Both the position numbers and the translations under genes were made by a program. Positions 9,051 to 17,381 of a DNA stretch of 64,000 nucleotides are shown here, piece by piece. The notes under the pieces were generated by a model that saw only the letters and a list, made by a program, of their open reading frames with translations, made no database searches and was not told the origin of the DNA. This DNA is from Legionella spiritensis (GTDB taxonomy: Bacteria > Pseudomonadota > Gammaproteobacteria > Legionellales > Legionellaceae). How positions within the stretch are numbered: the first letter of the stretch is position 1; every line of letters begins with the position of its first letter. The stretch lies in NCBI RefSeq assembly GCF_900186965.1, contig NZ_LT906457.1:2196501-2260500 (forward strand), read 5' to 3'.

Positions 9051-10541
9051 ATGAGAAGATATTATTTTGGCATTATATCATTACTATGGCTTTTCTCCTC
9101 TGGACTAGCCTTCGCAACTGGTTATCAACAGGTACAGACCTTATCACCAACCATTCCGGGATCGCCTTTCCTCCAGGATAATTTTGGTGCCAATATGCAT
9201 TACAATCCGGATAGCAAGGAGCTATTTGTTGGTGCGGTTGTAGGACGCGCGGCGGGAGTCGTTGCTTCCGGTGTGGTTTATGTGTACAGGAAAAGCGGTC
9301 AGGACTGGACACTGGCACAAACGATAACGACCGAGGGTCTGAGCGATCACTTTGGTGCGTTTAGTATTAAAACCATTGGTAACTGGCTGTTTATTCCCTG
9401 TATCGGGACGCCGGCAGGACCATACCCTGGTGAAGATATCACCAATCAGGATTTCACCGGCTCAATTCGTATTTACCACAAAGATGTCAGTGGTCAATAT
9501 GTGTTTGTCCAGGCACTTGACAGAACAACTCCCGGACTGGAAAACCTGACTGTCATTGACCCGGCAGTACTTACACCGCCATCACCTCCTCCGACAAAAG
9601 ATTTTGAACAAGGGGCCGCATTCGGATTGAGTTTTGATTTGGATGAAGAAGGCGATAATCTGCTGGTTGGCGCCGCAACACAGCAAAATACGGATGGTAC
9701 AGGCAGTCCGCTTATTAACTCAGGGGCCGTATACGCCTTCAAAAGAGAACACAACAAGTGGGTATTAAAGCAAACCATCCAGGATCCCGAGGGCCCTGTA
9801 ATCAACGGTAGTTTTGGTGGTGTCGTCAAAATATCAGGCCACCTGGCGGCAATTAGTACTTCGACCGTATTTGTAAACATGCGCTTTGACGTCAATAGCA
9901 AAGTATTCCTGTACGAATACAATGACGAACTTGAAAAATGGGAGCATGTGGATACGGTTCATGGCGATCAAACAAATCTTCTGCCGCTTTTCGCGCCAAC
10001 CCTGGGCGGTAATATTATGCTTGGCGATAACTTCGGTGCTTCCCTCGCATTCTGGAATAAATGGTTAATTGTTGGTGCTCCCTTTGAACATATGGGTAGC
10101 GGCCAAATCAAAGGCGCTGCGTATCTTTATCGAGTGAAGCATGCCGGTGCCAAAAAAGAGCTTGAGCTTGAGAAGAAAATCGTTTCTGACGATGCGAACG
10201 CGTTAATGACCGGTTTTAATGTTGCATTGCAAGGTAAAACCGCACTGGTATCTGATCTGACGCATACCGGCCCCTTTGGTCAGACTGCGCAAGGCGGTAT
10301 TCTTGTGTATAAACGCCATGGTAACAACTGGTATAAGGATATTACATTGTTTGATGAGAATGGCGGCGCCTTCGATTTATTCTCTAATGGGGTAGAAGTA
10401 CACCATAACCTGATATTTGGCGGTACCGGATCAACAGTGCCCGTATTATTCCTGGCCTTCTTCTTTGATCCACCATTTTTATTCCCGCCACTGCCGCTTC
10501 AGGAAAACAAAGTGGTTATCTGGAAGCGTACCGGCCATTAA
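9051..10541 (+). CDS. Secreted FG-GAP/beta-propeller-like protein
   Basis: A Sec signal peptide is visible: MRRYYFGIIS, a hydrophobic run, then a likely cleavage after SGLAFA (about residue 22). The mature part contains repeated blades: an FGA/FGL-type turn (DNFGANM, DHFGAFS, AAFGLSF, GSFGGVV, DNFGASL), a hydrophobic 'LLVGAA/LIVGAPF' strand, then 'GAVYAFKRE/GAAYLYRV'. This is the pattern of FG-GAP (integrin-alpha-like) repeats that fold as a beta-propeller, often in adhesion or surface binding. The function here is unknown. GAAAGGGAAT precedes the ATG. The gene is flanked by the two 215-bp elements in direct orientation, so it may be a movable or deletable cassette. Proline-rich segments near 165-185 and the C-terminus are unusual. 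Confidence 0.7.
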   Translation: MRRYYFGIISLLWLFSSGLAFATGYQQVQTLSPTIPGSPFLQDNFGANMHYNPDSKELFVGAVVGRAAGVVASGVVYVYRKSGQDWTLAQTITTEGLSDHFGAFSIKTIGNWLFIPCIGTPAGPYPGEDITNQDFTGSIRIYHKDVSGQYVFVQALDRTTPGLENLTVIDPAVLTPPSPPPTKDFEQGAAFGLSFDLDEEGDNLLVGAATQQNTDGTGSPLINSGAVYAFKREHNKWVLKQTIQDPEGPVINGSFGGVVKISGHLAAISTSTVFVNMRFDVNSKVFLYEYNDELEKWEHVDTVHGDQTNLLPLFAPTLGGNIMLGDNFGASLAFWNKWLIVGAPFEHMGSGQIKGAAYLYRVKHAGAKKELELEKKIVSDDANALMTGFNVALQGKTALVSDLTHTGPFGQTAQGGILVYKRHGNNWYKDITLFDENGGAFDLFSNGVEVHHNLIFGGTGSTVPVLFLAFFFDPPFLFPPLPLQENKVVIWKRTGH

Positions 10542-10555
10542 TTGTAATTCTGAAT

Positions 10556-10582
10556 GTGCGGAGTGCTTAATACACTTCGCAC
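10556..10582 (+). terminator. Hairpin after the FG-GAP-like gene
   Basis: GTGCGGAGTG pairs with CACTTCGCAC (one G-U pair) around a 7-nt loop, starting 15 nt after the stop codon. There is no T-run afterwards, so it is a weak intrinsic terminator candidate. Confidence 0.35.
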
Positions 10583-10585
10583 GCT

Positions 10586-10600
10586 GTTCACAGAGCCTGG
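10586..10600. repeat. Solo right end of the 215-bp element
   Basis: GTTCACAGAGCCTGG matches the right terminus of the MITE-like family (compare 8695-8707), with no core or left end beside it. Probably a remnant of an earlier copy. Confidence 0.45.
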
Positions 10601-10617
10601 TGCTACAGTGGTAAGTT

Positions 10618-10685
10618 CTGTCATTCCCGAGAAATCGGGAATCCATTCACGTTAAAATAGATCTCCGCCTGCGCGGGAATGACAG
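10618..10685. repeat. Imperfect inverted-repeat element (CCCGC type), copy 2
   Basis: The left arm CTGTCATTCCCG and the right arm CGCGGGAATGACAG are reverse complements, with inner palindromes (CCCGAGAAATCGGGA; CCGCCTGCGCGG). It resembles 8345-8446 but is shorter, and like it lies immediately left of a 215-bp element. Confidence 0.55.
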
Positions 10686-10716
10686 GCGCCTGTCAAAACT
10701 AAATGGAAGTGGTACT

Positions 10717-10931
10717 AGGCTCCGTGAACAAAAATTTTCTTCGCACCATTTTTTGCGAAAAAACAGTAGCCCGTAAGGAGGCCTACGGCCGTATTGCGGG
10801 TTTGATGTGCCACTTATGAACGTTTTCCCGCATTACGGCTTCGCTTTCATGACGGGCTACAAGACATTATTATTTGTTGCGCAACAATAGTTGCCTTGTT
10901 TTCGATCGGAAAAAATTTGTTCACGGAACCT
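10717..10931. mobile_element. MITE-like 215-bp palindromic element, copy B
   Basis: Termini AGGCTCCGTGAACAAAAAT and AATTTGTTCACGGAACCT are inverted repeats. CTAG occurs at both borders (10715-10718 and 10930-10933), compatible with a TA or CTAG target duplication. It has the same internal palindrome and length as copy A. Its right border supplies the TAG stop codon of the minus-strand gene that ends at 10930. Confidence 0.8.
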
Positions 10932-12300
10932 AGTGCCCCATGGAGCAAGTAGTCACCACGTCTTCTTCCTCTTCCTTATCATTACAATCCGTTATTTCTG
11001 CGCGCACAGTGTCACCGGTTGTCTTTGTTTCCTCAGTTCCCCGACCATCCTCCAGGCACAATAATGTTGTTTTTTCCAACGACAAAGGCTTGTTGGGCAT
11101 CATCTCAAGAATCATGCCGGCTGAGTCAATCGTCTTCCGGGAAGTCGATCCTTCTTCAAACAGAACATTACACTTCAAATTGTCAATTATTTTTTGGCTG
11201 TCCCGCAATTTTTCAGGCAAAGGTACTGAAGAGCGGTCAATAAGTTGTAACTGCACCAGACTATCCTTGATCTTTGCCGCTTTTTTGTTGCCGGTTCTCC
11301 AACTGGAGAGCCACTGTTGCTCAACGCCTCTCAGGTAAGACTCCAGAACCATAGCAGGCAATTTTATTTCCATGGTGTTAAAGGATCGTCCTTCCAGGCT
11401 AAGAGCCACAGTGGTACAAGTTGTATCAACCTCCTGTTCCGGCGGTTTTGAGTCTCGGGTTTTCGGTTTATCGGCCAACATATGGTAAACACCTTTCCCA
11501 ACCTCAATCCCCACATAGCCGACGCTTTGCGCCAAAAGAAAATTCAGTTCCAGCAAACGTATTACAAACGACGTAACAAACCGGGTCAGTGTGCCGCTAA
11601 ACAACTGCATCTGCTCCCCAAGCGTCTTCATAAAACCGGAATTACCAGTCGATAACCATTTACCGCTCCTGGATGTCATATAAGCCAACGCATAAAACAT
11701 TGCCAATTCATAAATAAAATAATTGATACAGATACTGCTTGTGATATAGGGTATTGAACCCACCGCGGTGCGCAGTGCCGTATGAGGAACATCCGCTACC
11801 GTTGTATGATAGTCAAACCCCGTGCGCAGAAGAATCAATAAACTGTCAATCAGCGCTTTTTGCGTCAGCGTTACCGCCTCTTTTTTCTTTTGTTCCAGGC
11901 ACTCGATCAACTCGTCGAAGGTCGTCATATTGTTGAAAGGATTATCCCGGGGTTCCGGTGTTTTTTTCAGTTCATCCCGGCAATAGCACATTAATTTGAA
12001 AAGAGCACCATCGTTTTTACCGTTACTTAAAGTATGCTCCAGCCATTTAATCTCCGCGGTAGCGGAAGACAGTTTGTCGGTGTGTAAACTCAAACTTAAT
12101 TTTTTATAATTCCGGTCAATACTGTTTTCCTCAAATCCATCTCGGATAAGACTATGAGAGAACAAGGTTATCAGCAACGCTTCTATTTTTTGCCTGTTCT
12201 GTTCGCTTAAAACCCTTTTATCCCGGTACGGTTCTTCTTCACTTTCGCGAAAGGCGTAGACTTTGACTATATCCGTTAGCTTCTCATCAAATTCTTTCAT
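10930..12300 (-). CDS. Effector-like membrane-associated protein with a degenerate J-domain-like segment
   Basis: 456 residues; I do not recognise the family. Residues about 62-112 contain NYKKLSLSLHTDKL followed by an amphipathic helix. This resembles helix II and the loop of a DnaJ J-domain, but with HTD (73-75) in place of HPD. Hydrophobic stretches lie near 178-208 and 238-262. The C-terminus is CNDKEEEEDVVTTCSMGH, an acidic cluster within the last 30 residues like the E-block signals of Dot/Icm effectors. GGGAG lies 7 nt before the ATG. The TAG stop is formed at the border of MITE copy B. Effector status is an inference from composition and location beside mobile elements; a plain membrane protein is possible. 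Confidence 0.55.
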   Translation of the reverse strand: MKEFDEKLTDIVKVYAFRESEEEPYRDKRVLSEQNRQKIEALLITLFSHSLIRDGFEENSIDRNYKKLSLSLHTDKLSSATAEIKWLEHTLSNGKNDGALFKLMCYCRDELKKTPEPRDNPFNNMTTFDELIECLEQKKKEAVTLTQKALIDSLLILLRTGFDYHTTVADVPHTALRTAVGSIPYITSSICINYFIYELAMFYALAYMTSRSGKWLSTGNSGFMKTLGEQMQLFSGTLTRFVTSFVIRLLELNFLLAQSVGYVGIEVGKGVYHMLADKPKTRDSKPPEQEVDTTCTTVALSLEGRSFNTMEIKLPAMVLESYLRGVEQQWLSSWRTGNKKAAKIKDSLVQLQLIDRSSVPLPEKLRDSQKIIDNLKCNVLFEEGSTSRKTIDSAGMILEMMPNKPLSLEKTTLLCLEDGRGTEETKTTGDTVRAEITDCNDKEEEEDVVTTCSMGH

Positions 12301-12414
12301 TGCAGTACTCCCTTATCCTCAGTAACATACCCTGTTCGCAAGTCGACAAGCTCCATGCTCCAGATTAAAGTAATGCGTCCTAAAAACCAAGAATTCTGAC
12401 AAACCAGATAAATT

Positions 12415-13869
12415 ATGCCTTTACTTATGCCTACCGGAACTATGAACACTAAATCATGGTTTACGCGGACAGCGACAAAACTGACAACACCAGGAATCCT
12501 CCTCGCGTTGGTTTCGGTTACCATGATGCTGATTCGTTTATTTGCCAGGAACCCTGTCCTGACGTTGGATGAAGCGGAGCAAATGGTGCTGGCCCGGCAT
12601 TTGCAATTCGGCTACCCTGGCCAGCCTCCCTTATACAGCTGGTTGCAATATGTCCTGTTTCAGTTATTCGGATACCACCTGTTCAGCCTGGCCTTACTGA
12701 AATACCTGCTGCTCTATGGCTGTCTTTATTTTTATCACCAGATAAACCGCTTGTATTGTCGCAATGAACGAATGGCATGGTGCGCCACGGTCGCCTGGGC
12801 ATTGATTCCTGCTATAGCGCTGGATCTTATGAAAGACAACACCCACTCCATTCTCGCGCTTCTGGCAGCCTGTATGACCTGGGTATGGCTCAACAAACCA
12901 TCAACCTTGCCCAAACCGTTATGGGATCTGATACTTGGTTTTTTGTTTGCCATAGGCGTGTTGGCCAAATTTAATTACCTTCTGTTTTTGTTAATTGTAA
13001 CCATCAGTCTTTTCACTCAGCCAGACAAAAACCTGAAACGCGCAGGTACTGGTATTCTCATCGGCCTCACTGTAACCTTGATACTCACCAGCCCTTATCT
13101 TTGGTGGTTGTTTGAGCATGTAACACTGGGGCTACAACATGCGTACAAATTAGTCCCCAGGGAAAAGCAACAGTGGCAGGGATTGCTGGAGTTGCTTAAA
13201 TCGGTCGTTTACTTTGCCGCACCGGGTTTGCTTGTCATGCGGCTTTTTTTCCCTGTCCGATTCCAACTATCAACCCCTAACCCCGGGAACATATTATTAG
13301 GAAATTACCTGAAACTCAGTGTACCGGTGCTGAGTATTGTAACCGTGTTTTTCACGTTCCGTGATTTCGAAACGCGTTGGTTAATACCCATTTTATTCCT
13401 CTATCCCACCTTTTATTTCAGTCAAACCCGGCAGCGTAAGGATGAACGAAAAATAGCCATGCGCTTTATTGGCCTGTGCCTGGTCATTCAATTAATTTAT
13501 TGTATCGTGCTGATTCACAGGGATCATACCTACCGCCAGATCAATCGTCAGATGACCATTGCCGGGCTGATTAAGGGTGTTGACAAGACTTGCCCGTCTC
13601 CGGCATACCTTATTTCCGATACCTATTGGCTGGTTGGGAACCTGTTCCTGCAATACCCGGACACCACCATTATTTTGACGACAGCGACACCTTCAGACGT
13701 TCACGTGCAAAAGGGCACCAAACTACTATTATGGGAAAGCCGGGACACGCCGGACTGGGTTAACCGCTATGTGAAAAAGGAAGGCGCGAATACCACCGTC
13801 ATGTCCGTTTACAATCCCGAAACGACTAAAGTGCTGGCTCATTATCTCTGCATTCCCCAGGCTCTGTGA
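12415..13869 (+). CDS. GT39-family (ArnT/PMT-like) membrane glycosyltransferase
   Basis: Multi-membrane-spanning protein (about ten hydrophobic segments, 484 residues) with the GT-C signature near the start: LDEAEQ at about residue 52, then YPGQPPLYSWLQ. This is the acidic loop and 'PP-W' pattern of dolichyl-phosphate-mannose/undecaprenyl-phosphate sugar transferases. It would move a sugar from a polyprenyl-phosphate donor onto a lipid or protein acceptor at the periplasmic face. The start is uncertain: ATG 12415, or Met10 at 12442. Its last three codons and TGA lie in a remnant of a MITE end (13858-13869), so the native C-terminus may have been altered. It converges on the LAB_N-GT2-PAP2-GT39 operon. 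Confidence 0.75.
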   Translation: MPLLMPTGTMNTKSWFTRTATKLTTPGILLALVSVTMMLIRLFARNPVLTLDEAEQMVLARHLQFGYPGQPPLYSWLQYVLFQLFGYHLFSLALLKYLLLYGCLYFYHQINRLYCRNERMAWCATVAWALIPAIALDLMKDNTHSILALLAACMTWVWLNKPSTLPKPLWDLILGFLFAIGVLAKFNYLLFLLIVTISLFTQPDKNLKRAGTGILIGLTVTLILTSPYLWWLFEHVTLGLQHAYKLVPREKQQWQGLLELLKSVVYFAAPGLLVMRLFFPVRFQLSTPNPGNILLGNYLKLSVPVLSIVTVFFTFRDFETRWLIPILFLYPTFYFSQTRQRKDERKIAMRFIGLCLVIQLIYCIVLIHRDHTYRQINRQMTIAGLIKGVDKTCPSPAYLISDTYWLVGNLFLQYPDTTIILTTATPSDVHVQKGTKLLLWESRDTPDWVNRYVKKEGANTTVMSVYNPETTKVLAHYLCIPQAL

Positions 13870-13891
13870 ACCAAAATTTTCATAGGGCCTA
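13859..13891. repeat. Internally deleted MITE remnant between convergent genes
   Basis: AGGCTCTGTGAACCAAAAT and four further bases match the left end of the 215-bp family, followed almost at once by GGGCCTA, like the right tip. The 33-bp remnant contains the TGA stop of the plus-strand GT39 gene and the TAG stop of the minus-strand LAB_N gene. Confidence 0.5.
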
Positions 13892-14179
13892 ACGTGAACC
13901 GGCTCTTGCCAATCCCGATGTGCGTTCGCGATAAATCAGATACAGGTTGCGGGCATAAATGAATACCCCGGTGGATTGTCCGATAATAAACACGGGATCC
14001 TGTTTATAAATAGCGTACATCAGGAGAGTTACCCCACCCAGCAAACTCAAGTGCCAGAACGCCACGGGGATCACGCTCCGTTTTTCTTTTTCACTGACAA
14101 ACCACTGGACTATAAAACGGGCGGAAAAGATGCCCTGGCCAAGCAAACCAATGCCCAACCATATATAACCGCTATTCAT
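13889..14179 (-). CDS. Small LAB_N-domain membrane protein
   Basis: 96 residues with three hydrophobic segments. WLGIGLLGQGIFSARFIVQW, then SVIPVAFWHLSLLGGVTLLMYAIY and FIIGQSTGVFIYARNLYLIY, match the lipid A biosynthesis N-terminal (LAB_N) family, small proteins usually encoded beside polyprenyl-phosphate glycosyltransferases. Its ATG overlaps the end of the GT2 gene by 8 nt, implying translational coupling. The probable role is as a membrane partner of the GT2 enzyme or a flippase-like helper; that is an inference from gene association. The stop codon lies in a MITE remnant. Confidence 0.8.
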   Translation of the reverse strand: MNSGYIWLGIGLLGQGIFSARFIVQWFVSEKEKRSVIPVAFWHLSLLGGVTLLMYAIYKQDPVFIIGQSTGVFIYARNLYLIYRERTSGLARAGSR

Positions 14180-14894
14180 TAACTATGATCTCCGGAGTGC
14201 AGGGACGCTTTAGCAACCAACGTACGCCAATTAAATCATGAATACCCACAAATAGTCGATTCATCACCCCGTATTTGGAAACACCATGTTTTCTGGGTCT
14301 GTGATGAACACCGACATTAACCAGCTTAAATCCCGCACGTTTGAATAACGCCGGCAAATAGCGATGAAGATGATTAAAATGAGGTAACGCTAAAAATCCA
14401 TCCCTGGGAAATAATTTCAAACTGCAACCGGTATCCGGGCAATCGTCATTCAACAAAAATTGCCGAACACCATTCCCAATACGGGAAGACAATTTGCGCA
14501 GTGAGTTGTCATCCCGTTTGATGCGGTTACCTAACACCACCGTATGGGAGTCTTCCAGCACATCAAAAAGTCCTGGAATATCCGCCGGATCATTTTGGCC
14601 GTCACCGTCCATCGTAACAATCCAGGTGAAACGAGCCGCTTTAACGCCGCTGAGCAAAGCCGTACTTTGACCGGAATTTTTCTTATGCCCGATCACACGC
14701 AAATTCCGCTCCCGCTTTGCCTTGTTTTGCAAACATTGCAATGTTCCGTCGGTACTGCCGTCATCAACGAAGATCACTTCGAAACAATAACGCGCCTCCG
14801 GTAAAACCGTTACAATTTCATCGTATAAATGTTCAACGTTATCGACTTCATTATAAACCGGTATAACGATTGACAATTCAATTTGACTATCCAT
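14172..14894 (-). CDS. GT2 glycosyltransferase, polyprenyl-phosphate sugar synthase type
   Basis: Cytoplasmic GT-A enzyme of 240 residues that begins ELSIVIPVYNEVDNVEHLYDEI. It has FVDDGSTDGTLQCL and the metal-binding VTMDGDGQNDPADIP (DXD-like), with HRPRKHGVSKYG near the C-terminus, all typical of dolichol-phosphate mannose synthase/ArnC-like proteins. It lacks the C-terminal transmembrane pair of some relatives, which LAB_N could replace. I start at ATG 14894 because homology begins there; the longer frame to 15035 overlaps PAP2. It overlaps PAP2 by 8 nt and LAB_N by 8 nt. Confidence 0.85.
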   Translation of the reverse strand: MDSQIELSIVIPVYNEVDNVEHLYDEIVTVLPEARYCFEVIFVDDGSTDGTLQCLQNKAKRERNLRVIGHKKNSGQSTALLSGVKAARFTWIVTMDGDGQNDPADIPGLFDVLEDSHTVVLGNRIKRDDNSLRKLSSRIGNGVRQFLLNDDCPDTGCSLKLFPRDGFLALPHFNHLHRYLPALFKRAGFKLVNVGVHHRPRKHGVSKYGVMNRLFVGIHDLIGVRWLLKRPCTPEIIVNE

Positions 14895-15582
14895 GTTTCG
14901 CTCCAATATTCCAGGCCGCGCTGTTCGATTTCCCGGCACCAGGCCCCCAGGCAGCCTGCAGCCATTTCTTTTTGCGTAAAATAAAATAGAAAAATCCGAT
15001 TTCCAGTAAAGCCAGATAACTCGCTGCCAACACATCGCTTAAATAATGATGTAACAGCAAAACGCGTGATAAAGCCACCAGGAACCCTGTCACGAGAAAA
15101 GCGTAGCAATACCGTGGCAATACGATACTTAACCCCAGGGCAACGCCCATAATAGTCGTTGTATGACCCGACGGAAAAGACATGAAAGGCGCATCCGTGT
15201 GCCAGCCGTAAAATCCGTACAGGCTCTGCTCAAACCACATGCTGGGTCGCGCCCGACCCAGCATGACCTTGAGAACACCGCAAACCAGACTTGGAATCAA
15301 AACAGAAAGAAAAAGGAACCAGGATCGCGCTTCCCACAACGGATTAACGAGTATATAACGAAATAAAATTCCCATGGCGAAAAAAAGAATAAAATAAACA
15401 AACCCCGTTCCCAATTTGGTAAGCCAGGTCAGAAATGACCAATTCATTCTTAAATCCAATGTCCCCATAAATTCCGTTAACGGTTGATCAATGTAACAAT
15501 AGGATCCGGCTACAATCAATACATACAGCACGACCACCCATGGCTTGGTCATTATGTTAAATAAACGGTTAAACGGCGTCAT
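14887..15582 (-). CDS. PAP2-family membrane phosphatase
   Basis: Membrane-spanning phosphatase of 231 residues with the three acid-phosphatase motifs: KVMLGRARP, PSGH (in FMSFPSGHTTT) and SRVLLLHHYLSD. These are the catalytic residues of lipid phosphatases such as undecaprenyl-pyrophosphate phosphatases and the LpxE/LpxF lipid A phosphatases. Within a GT39/GT2/LAB_N operon, recycling of the polyprenyl carrier or lipid A dephosphorylation is likely. It is coupled by a 4-nt ATGA overlap to the upstream GT39 gene and by 8 nt to the downstream GT2 gene. Confidence 0.85.
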   Translation of the reverse strand: MTPFNRLFNIMTKPWVVVLYVLIVAGSYCYIDQPLTEFMGTLDLRMNWSFLTWLTKLGTGFVYFILFFAMGILFRYILVNPLWEARSWFLFLSVLIPSLVCGVLKVMLGRARPSMWFEQSLYGFYGWHTDAPFMSFPSGHTTTIMGVALGLSIVLPRYCYAFLVTGFLVALSRVLLLHHYLSDVLAASYLALLEIGFFYFILRKKKWLQAAWGPGAGKSNSAAWNIGAKHG

Positions 15583-17237
15583 GTTTTATCAACTCCTCCA
15601 TTACGTTGCGATTGTCCAATCAGTAAGAGACGTACCCATCGTCCCTTGCTGTAGTTATACCCTGTCGCTCTGTCATAAACGGTCAATCGCTCCCTCTGCT
15701 TCGGATCCCAGGCTTGATAAACGGTTTCCTCAATCAGAGCCAGGCGAGTTTTATCCTGTATCAACGCGGATTGTACCTCGGGAATATTCGTAAACCGGAC
15801 AAGACGGGTGTCGAGATTAAAAACCAGGCTGGGCTCTTCAAATCCAGCCACCAGCAACGGCCGGCTATCTGAAAGACGCGACCGATCGATCCGTTTTGCT
15901 ATCGTATCAGTTATCCACACGGGTTTGAGCTCCGGCAGTAACCGTGCAAATATTAACGGATAACTTAATGTCGCACATAAAAACACCATCATCACGGCAC
16001 GATAATAAGCTCCCCCGCGAGCGTACATAACCGCAACAACACTTACGATACCAACCATAACCAAAAGCATAATCCCGGTCAAAGTAACATGACCGGTCAA
16101 CAGATAAGGCAGGAGTAATAAAGCCAGCAACAGGCCCATGGATAACAGCAACCACCCGCCTTGCAGAAAACGCAGCCATTTACCGGGTATCGCTCCGTTT
16201 GCTCTGCTATCTTCAATAGCCAATGCCATCAAAATGGCGATAGCCGGAAAAGTCGGCAAGACATACTGCGGTAATTTGGTGGGCATTAATTCAAAGAAAA
16301 GCCAGGTGGGAAGCAACCAGGATAATAAAAATTTGACGATAGGCGTACGTCTGTTTTTGACCGCATACTCACCTGCCGGCCATAAAAATAAGGAAGCCGG
16401 CCAGAACGTTAACGGTAAAATTGCAAGATGAAACAAAGGTGGTTTGCCGTGCGATTCATGGCCTCCCTGTAATTTGGGTAACAAATCCTTGTGAAGCATT
16501 TGCATGAGATAATTACTGTTTTCCGCGGCATTCAATGATAAGAGCCAGGCCAGACTGAGCGCTGTAAACAGAGCCAGTCCCGGAAGAATTCTGAGTTGGC
16601 GCAACCAGTCAACCCGTCTTTCTATCAGACAAAGACTGATTATGGATAATACACCGACCAAAGGCGTCACCCCTTTGAGAACCATGCCATAAGACATGGC
16701 CAGCCAGAAACAGGCCGGCCAGATCAGAGAAACCGTTTTTTTACTCTGGCCGGCCTGATAAATAATCCAGAGCGCCCCTTGCATCAGCAGAATCGAGGAT
16801 AGCAGGGACGTATCAATGACCGCCATGTGCGTTTCCACAATCAATAATAATGAGGAAGCAAGTATGGCCGCGGCTATCAAGGCGGTCTGCTCGTTAATAA
16901 AATACCGGCCAAACCAGTATGTCAACAAAACAGACAAAAAAGCGCCGAGCAGGGAAGGAATACGGTAAGGCCATATGCTTGATAAATCCGCGTTACCAAA
17001 CAATTGGACACTGGCCGCCTGCAACCAGTTAATGCCGGGTGGTTTCTGAAAACGTGTTTTATCCTGGAACCGAACCTGAAAATAATTTCCGGACTGCGCC
17101 ATCTGACGACTGGCCTGGGCAAAATGGGCTTCGTCCCTGTCGATCACAGGGAGTCCGGCCATCCCGGGAAGCATCAGGAGCAGGGAAAAAAGCGCCAGCA
17201 GTAATAACAGATGATTGACTCTTTGCAATACCGACAT
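15579..17237 (-). CDS. GT39-family (ArnT-like) membrane glycosyltransferase
   Basis: 552 residues and many membrane spans. The family acidic motif is IDRDEAHFAQASRQM, followed by RFQKPPGINWLQ, close to ArnT-like lipid A aminoarabinose/sugar transferases. A soluble C-terminal region (about 430-552) follows. I start at ATG 17237 (MSVLQRV); the TTG at 17249 adds four residues. First gene of GT39-PAP2-GT2-LAB_N. The expected reaction is transfer of a sugar from an undecaprenyl-phosphate donor, made by the GT2 enzyme, to lipid A or another periplasmic acceptor. The sugar identity cannot be read from the sequence. Confidence 0.85.
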   Translation of the reverse strand: MSVLQRVNHLLLLLALFSLLLMLPGMAGLPVIDRDEAHFAQASRQMAQSGNYFQVRFQDKTRFQKPPGINWLQAASVQLFGNADLSSIWPYRIPSLLGAFLSVLLTYWFGRYFINEQTALIAAAILASSLLLIVETHMAVIDTSLLSSILLMQGALWIIYQAGQSKKTVSLIWPACFWLAMSYGMVLKGVTPLVGVLSIISLCLIERRVDWLRQLRILPGLALFTALSLAWLLSLNAAENSNYLMQMLHKDLLPKLQGGHESHGKPPLFHLAILPLTFWPASLFLWPAGEYAVKNRRTPIVKFLLSWLLPTWLFFELMPTKLPQYVLPTFPAIAILMALAIEDSRANGAIPGKWLRFLQGGWLLLSMGLLLALLLLPYLLTGHVTLTGIMLLVMVGIVSVVAVMYARGGAYYRAVMMVFLCATLSYPLIFARLLPELKPVWITDTIAKRIDRSRLSDSRPLLVAGFEEPSLVFNLDTRLVRFTNIPEVQSALIQDKTRLALIEETVYQAWDPKQRERLTVYDRATGYNYSKGRWVRLLLIGQSQRNGGVDKT

Positions 17238-17381
17238 CCAAAAATACAAAGCCGTGATGATATAGGAGCACTCATGGAATTACCAGTAGCGTTACTCATT
17301 TAAAAAGGTAACACTTGAGTAAAACAATCACTATCCGCTAGAATCAGTCACTACCTGTCACACCGAGTCGTGAATTTAGCC

